NCBI GenBank assembly: GCA_034096865.1
Contig: JAWQFJ010016647.1
Coordinates: forward strand, 30,001 to 42,500
DNA from: Theodoxus fluviatilis
Lineage: Eukaryota > Mollusca > Gastropoda > Cycloneritida > Neritidae
DNA length: 12,500 nt
Reading direction: 5' to 3'
A program made the position numbers and the translations under genes. The notes beneath the pieces are model-generated. The model had not been told where the DNA came from. It did no database searches and was given only the letters and a program-made list of their open reading frames with translations. Below, one piece after another: positions 9,588 to 12,500 of this stretch (position 1 is its first letter; each line of letters begins with the position of its first letter).

Positions 9588-9815
9588 CAAGGACGTGCGC
9601 AAACTGCTATTACGGTAGATACATAGCATTAGCGGTTCCAGCAAACAAAAAGGCACTTATAAAGAACTGGTTAAGCACCTCTAAACTGTAAACGCTGTAA
9701 AGCAACTTGGAGTTAAGTCGGATTAATCAGGAAAGAGAATGCAGCGTTTGATAGAGGGCTTGGTGATCATGGCACTCGACACTATAACTGTCTCTGTCAT
9801 CCCTAATTTCTGAAT
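9586..9815. other. Unassigned left flank of minisatellite
   Basis: Short unique segment with no gene or repeat recognised. Its last few bases (ATG at 9814-9816) match the start of the duplicated block described next. Confidence 0.5.
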
Positions 9816-10019
9816 GGCAATATTTCAAAAGGAGTGAGTATAATACACACTTAAATACAGCCGCAACATACTTTTCATACTAGGGACAGAACATTTTTTG
9901 TGTTCGGTAAAATAAGTCAATGAGAACTGGGATAGACAGTATAAATACAGCCGCAACATACTTTTCATACTAGGGACAGAACATGGCAATATTTCAGAAG
10001 GAGTGAGTATAATACACAC
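9816..10019. repeat. Duplicated left edge of the minisatellite
   Basis: The 35-bp flank GGCAATATTTCAAAAGGAGT... (9816-9850) recurs at 9985-10019 with one substitution, offset 169 bp. Between them lie monomer 1 (9851-9940) and a truncated monomer 2 (9941-9984). The edge of the array (flank, one whole monomer and part of the next) has therefore been tandemly duplicated. The join falls at a shared ATG, present both in the repeat (ACATG) and at the flank start (GAATGGC). Confidence 0.93.
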
Positions 10020-11745
10020 TTAAATACAGCCGTAACATACTTTTCATACTAGGGACAGAACATTGTTTTGTGTTCGGTAAAAGAAGTCAATGAGAACTGG
10101 GGGAGACGGTATAAATACAGCCGTAACATACTTTTCATACTAGGGACAGGACATGTTTTGTGTTCGGTAAAAGAAGTCAATGAGAACTGAGGGAGACAGT
10201 ATAAATACAGCCGTAACATACTTTTCTTACTAGGGACAGAACATGTTTTGTGTTCGGTAAAAGAAGCCAACGAGAACTGGGGGAGACAGTATAAATACAG
10301 ACGTAACATACTTTTCTTACTAGGGACAGAACATGTTTTGTGTTCGGTAAAAGAAGTCAATGAGAACTGAGGGAGACAGTATAAATACAGACGTAACATA
10401 CTTTTCTTACTAGGGACAGAACATGTTTTGTGTTCGGTAAAAGAAGTCAATGAGAACTGAGGGAGACAGTATAAATACAGCCGCAACATACTTTTCATAC
10501 TAGGGACAGAACATGTTTTGTGTTCGGTAAAAGAAGCCAACGAGAACTGGGGGAGACAGTATAAATACAGCCGCAACATACTTTTCATACTAGGGACAGA
10601 ACATGTTTTGTGTTCGGTAAAAGAAGTCAACGAGAACTGGGGGAGACAGTATAAATACAGATGTAACATACTTTTCTTACTAGGGACAGAACATGTTTTG
10701 TGTTCGGTAAAAGAAGTCAATGAGAACTGAGGGAGACAGTATAAATACAGCCGCAACATACTTTTCTTACTAGGGACAGAACATGTTTTGTGTTCGGTAA
10801 AAGAAGCCAACGAGAACTGGGGGAGACAGTATAAATACAGCCGTAACATACTTTTCATACTAGGGACAGAACATGTTTTGTGTTCGGTAAAAGAAGTCAA
10901 CGAGAACTGGGGGAGACAGTATAAATACAGCCGTAACATACTTTTCATACTAGGGACAGAACATTGTTTTGTGTTCGGTAAAAGAAGTCAACGAGAACTG
11001 GGGGAGACAGTATAAATACAGCCGTAACATACTTTTCTTACTAGCGACAGAACATGTTTTGTGTTCGGTAAAATAAGCCAACGAGTACTGGGGGAGACAG
11101 TATTTATACAGACGTAACATACTTTTCATACTAGGGACAGAACATTGTTTTGTGTTCGGTAAAAGAAGTCAACGAGAACTGGGGGAGACAGTATAAATAC
11201 AGACGTAACATACTTTTCATACTAGGGACAGAACATGTTTTGTGTTCGGTAAAAGAAGTCAACGAGAACGGGGGGAGACAGTATAAATACAGACGTAACA
11301 TACTTTTCATACTAGGGACAGAACATGTTTTGTGTTCGGTAAAAGAAGGCAACGAGAACTGGGGGAGACAGTATAAATACAGCCGCAACATACTTTTCAT
11401 ACTAGGGACAGAACATGTTTTGTGTTCGGTAAAAGAAGGCAATGAGAACTGGGGGAGACGGTATAAATACAGCCGTAACATACTTTTCATACTAGGGACA
11501 GAACATGTTTTGTGTTCGGTAAAAGAAGGCAACGAGAACTGGGGGAGACAGTATAAATACAGATGTAACATACTTTTCTTACTAGGGACAGAACATGTTT
11601 TGTGTTCGGTAAAAGAAGGCAACGAGAACTGGGGGAGACAGTATAAATACAGATGTAACATACTTTTCTTACTAGGGACAGAACATGTTTTGTGTTCGGT
11701 AAAAGAAGGCAATGAGAACTGGGGGAGACAGTACAAATACAGACG
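9851..11745. repeat. 90-bp minisatellite, ~20 full copies
   Basis: Monomers start at 9851, 9941 (truncated), 10020, 10111, every 90 bp to 10921, then 11012, 11102, 11193 and every 90 bp to 11643. A partial one begins at 11733. Each holds TATAAATACAG, ACATACTTTTC, CTAGGGACAGAACATG, TTTTGTGTTCGGTAAAAGAA and GAGAACTGGGGGAGACAGT, and copies differ at a few positions. Three copies (10020, 10921, 11102) are 91 bp because of an extra T (ACATTGTTTT). Since 90 is divisible by three, several frames stay open for hundreds of codons (minus 10049-10948 and 11131-11736; plus 11150-11776). The one-base insertions break them, there is no signal peptide or domain, and both strands are open, so I regard the array as non-coding. 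Confidence 0.96.
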
Positions 11746-12110
11746 AGGGCGAATACACAGGGAAATCGGGCCTTGACTTTCTCTTACTGCGCATTGTCTT
11801 GTGATTTGTCGTAGTCAATAGCCTTACGTAGCCTACAAAAGCTGATAGGCCGAAAAACTATTTACATGTATATATCCATCTATCCATCCCTTTAGCATTC
11901 ACAAAGACTATCGTTTTACTCTCACTGCGGATGACAGAATTGTCTTGTATTCTCATCATTACCTGTGATATGTGAAAGAAGTATTATTATTCACAAACAG
12001 CCTCTGTTATTTCACAGCATTCGGTTTTGACAAATACCTTTTTTTCACCCAACAATGTTTCTGGTTAACATCCTTAGTATCTGAATCTGAGGATGGATTG
12101 TCCTTTTTAG
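11746..12110. other. Unassigned unique DNA
   Basis: AT-rich sequence with no recognised gene. It contains a small TATATATCCATCTATCCATCC stretch near 11870-11888 and otherwise nothing notable. Confidence 0.5.
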
Positions 12111-12123
12111 GAGGGAAAGAGAG

Positions 12124-12203
<80 letters not shown>

Positions 12204-12239
12204 GCAGAGAGATACACAGACAGACAGACACACAGACAC

Positions 12240-12334
<95 letters not shown>

Positions 12335-12500
12335 CACAGACAGACACACAGACAGACATACAGACAGACATACAGACAGACACACAGACAGACACACAGA
12401 CACACCGACAAACACACAGACAGACACACAGACAGACACACAGACAGACAGACATACACACAGACACACACACATACAGACAGACAGACAGACAGACAGA
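12111..12500. repeat. Compound GA / GACA / CAGACA microsatellite, cut by window end
   Basis: Two GA tracts (about 12118-12158 and 12245-12288) alternate with GACA runs (12178-12202 and 12287-12332) and a longer CAGACACA-type mixture from 12333 on. The array is still running at 12500, so its true length is unknown. Cys/Leu/Ser-rich minus-strand open frames are repeat translations. Confidence 0.97.

Noticed and set aside
10049..10948. 299-codon minus-strand repeat protein candidate
   Set aside because: The frame is open because the 90-bp unit is divisible by three. One-base insertions at the array's 91-bp monomers break it, the plus strand is also open, and no signal or domain is seen.
9851..11745. 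CRISPR array
   Set aside because: The whole 90-bp unit is conserved with no unique spacers alternating with short repeats, and the surrounding sequence is eukaryotic. It is a minisatellite.

Overview
The window looks like non-coding, repeat-rich animal DNA. There is no operon-like gene packing, no complete recognisable gene, and a very high density of micro- and minisatellites. It also carries the 5'-truncated 3' end of a non-LTR retrotransposon and tRNA-like SINE fragments. The retrotransposon C-terminus resembles copies I associate with marine molluscs, gastropods in particular. That attribution is a recollection, not a search, so I hold 'mollusc' only moderately and 'metazoan' strongly. 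By rough count about a third of the window is tandem repeat, and most long open frames are by-products of those arrays.

Layout: 1-922 holds nothing recognisable. At 923-1009 (minus) lies a short acidic open segment behind an AG acceptor, a weak candidate for a terminal exon. A compound (GT)n array occupies 1171-1467 and two poly-C runs lie at 1928-1974. The stretch 2000-3440 is GC-richer and has overlapping open frames on both strands but no recognised product. A LINE 3' end, probably RTE clade, lies on the minus strand at 3703 to about 4200, with its stop codon almost touching a (TGAAC)-type tail. Next come a 35-bp hairpin duplication (4571-4640) and two copies of a ~260-bp repeat (4642-5119), followed by three box-B-like motifs (5326-5493) and a nested inverted repeat (5575-5648). 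The stretch 5649-7300 is featureless unique DNA. A weak minus-strand exon candidate lies at 7334-7674.

From 7827 to 8746 there is a large GA/GATA array, including 98 uninterrupted GATA copies and 14 copies of a derived 9-mer. A CA/CT compound array spans 9281-9585. A 90-bp minisatellite fills 9851-11745 with about 20 full copies. A GA/GACA array runs from 12111 to the window edge and is cut by it.

The items most worth a second look are the minisatellite and the LINE tail. The minisatellite has a trimeric higher-order pattern, a duplicated left edge, and a TATA-box-like motif in nearly every copy. I found no defence system, operon, CRISPR array or complete protein-coding gene, and I do not claim one.
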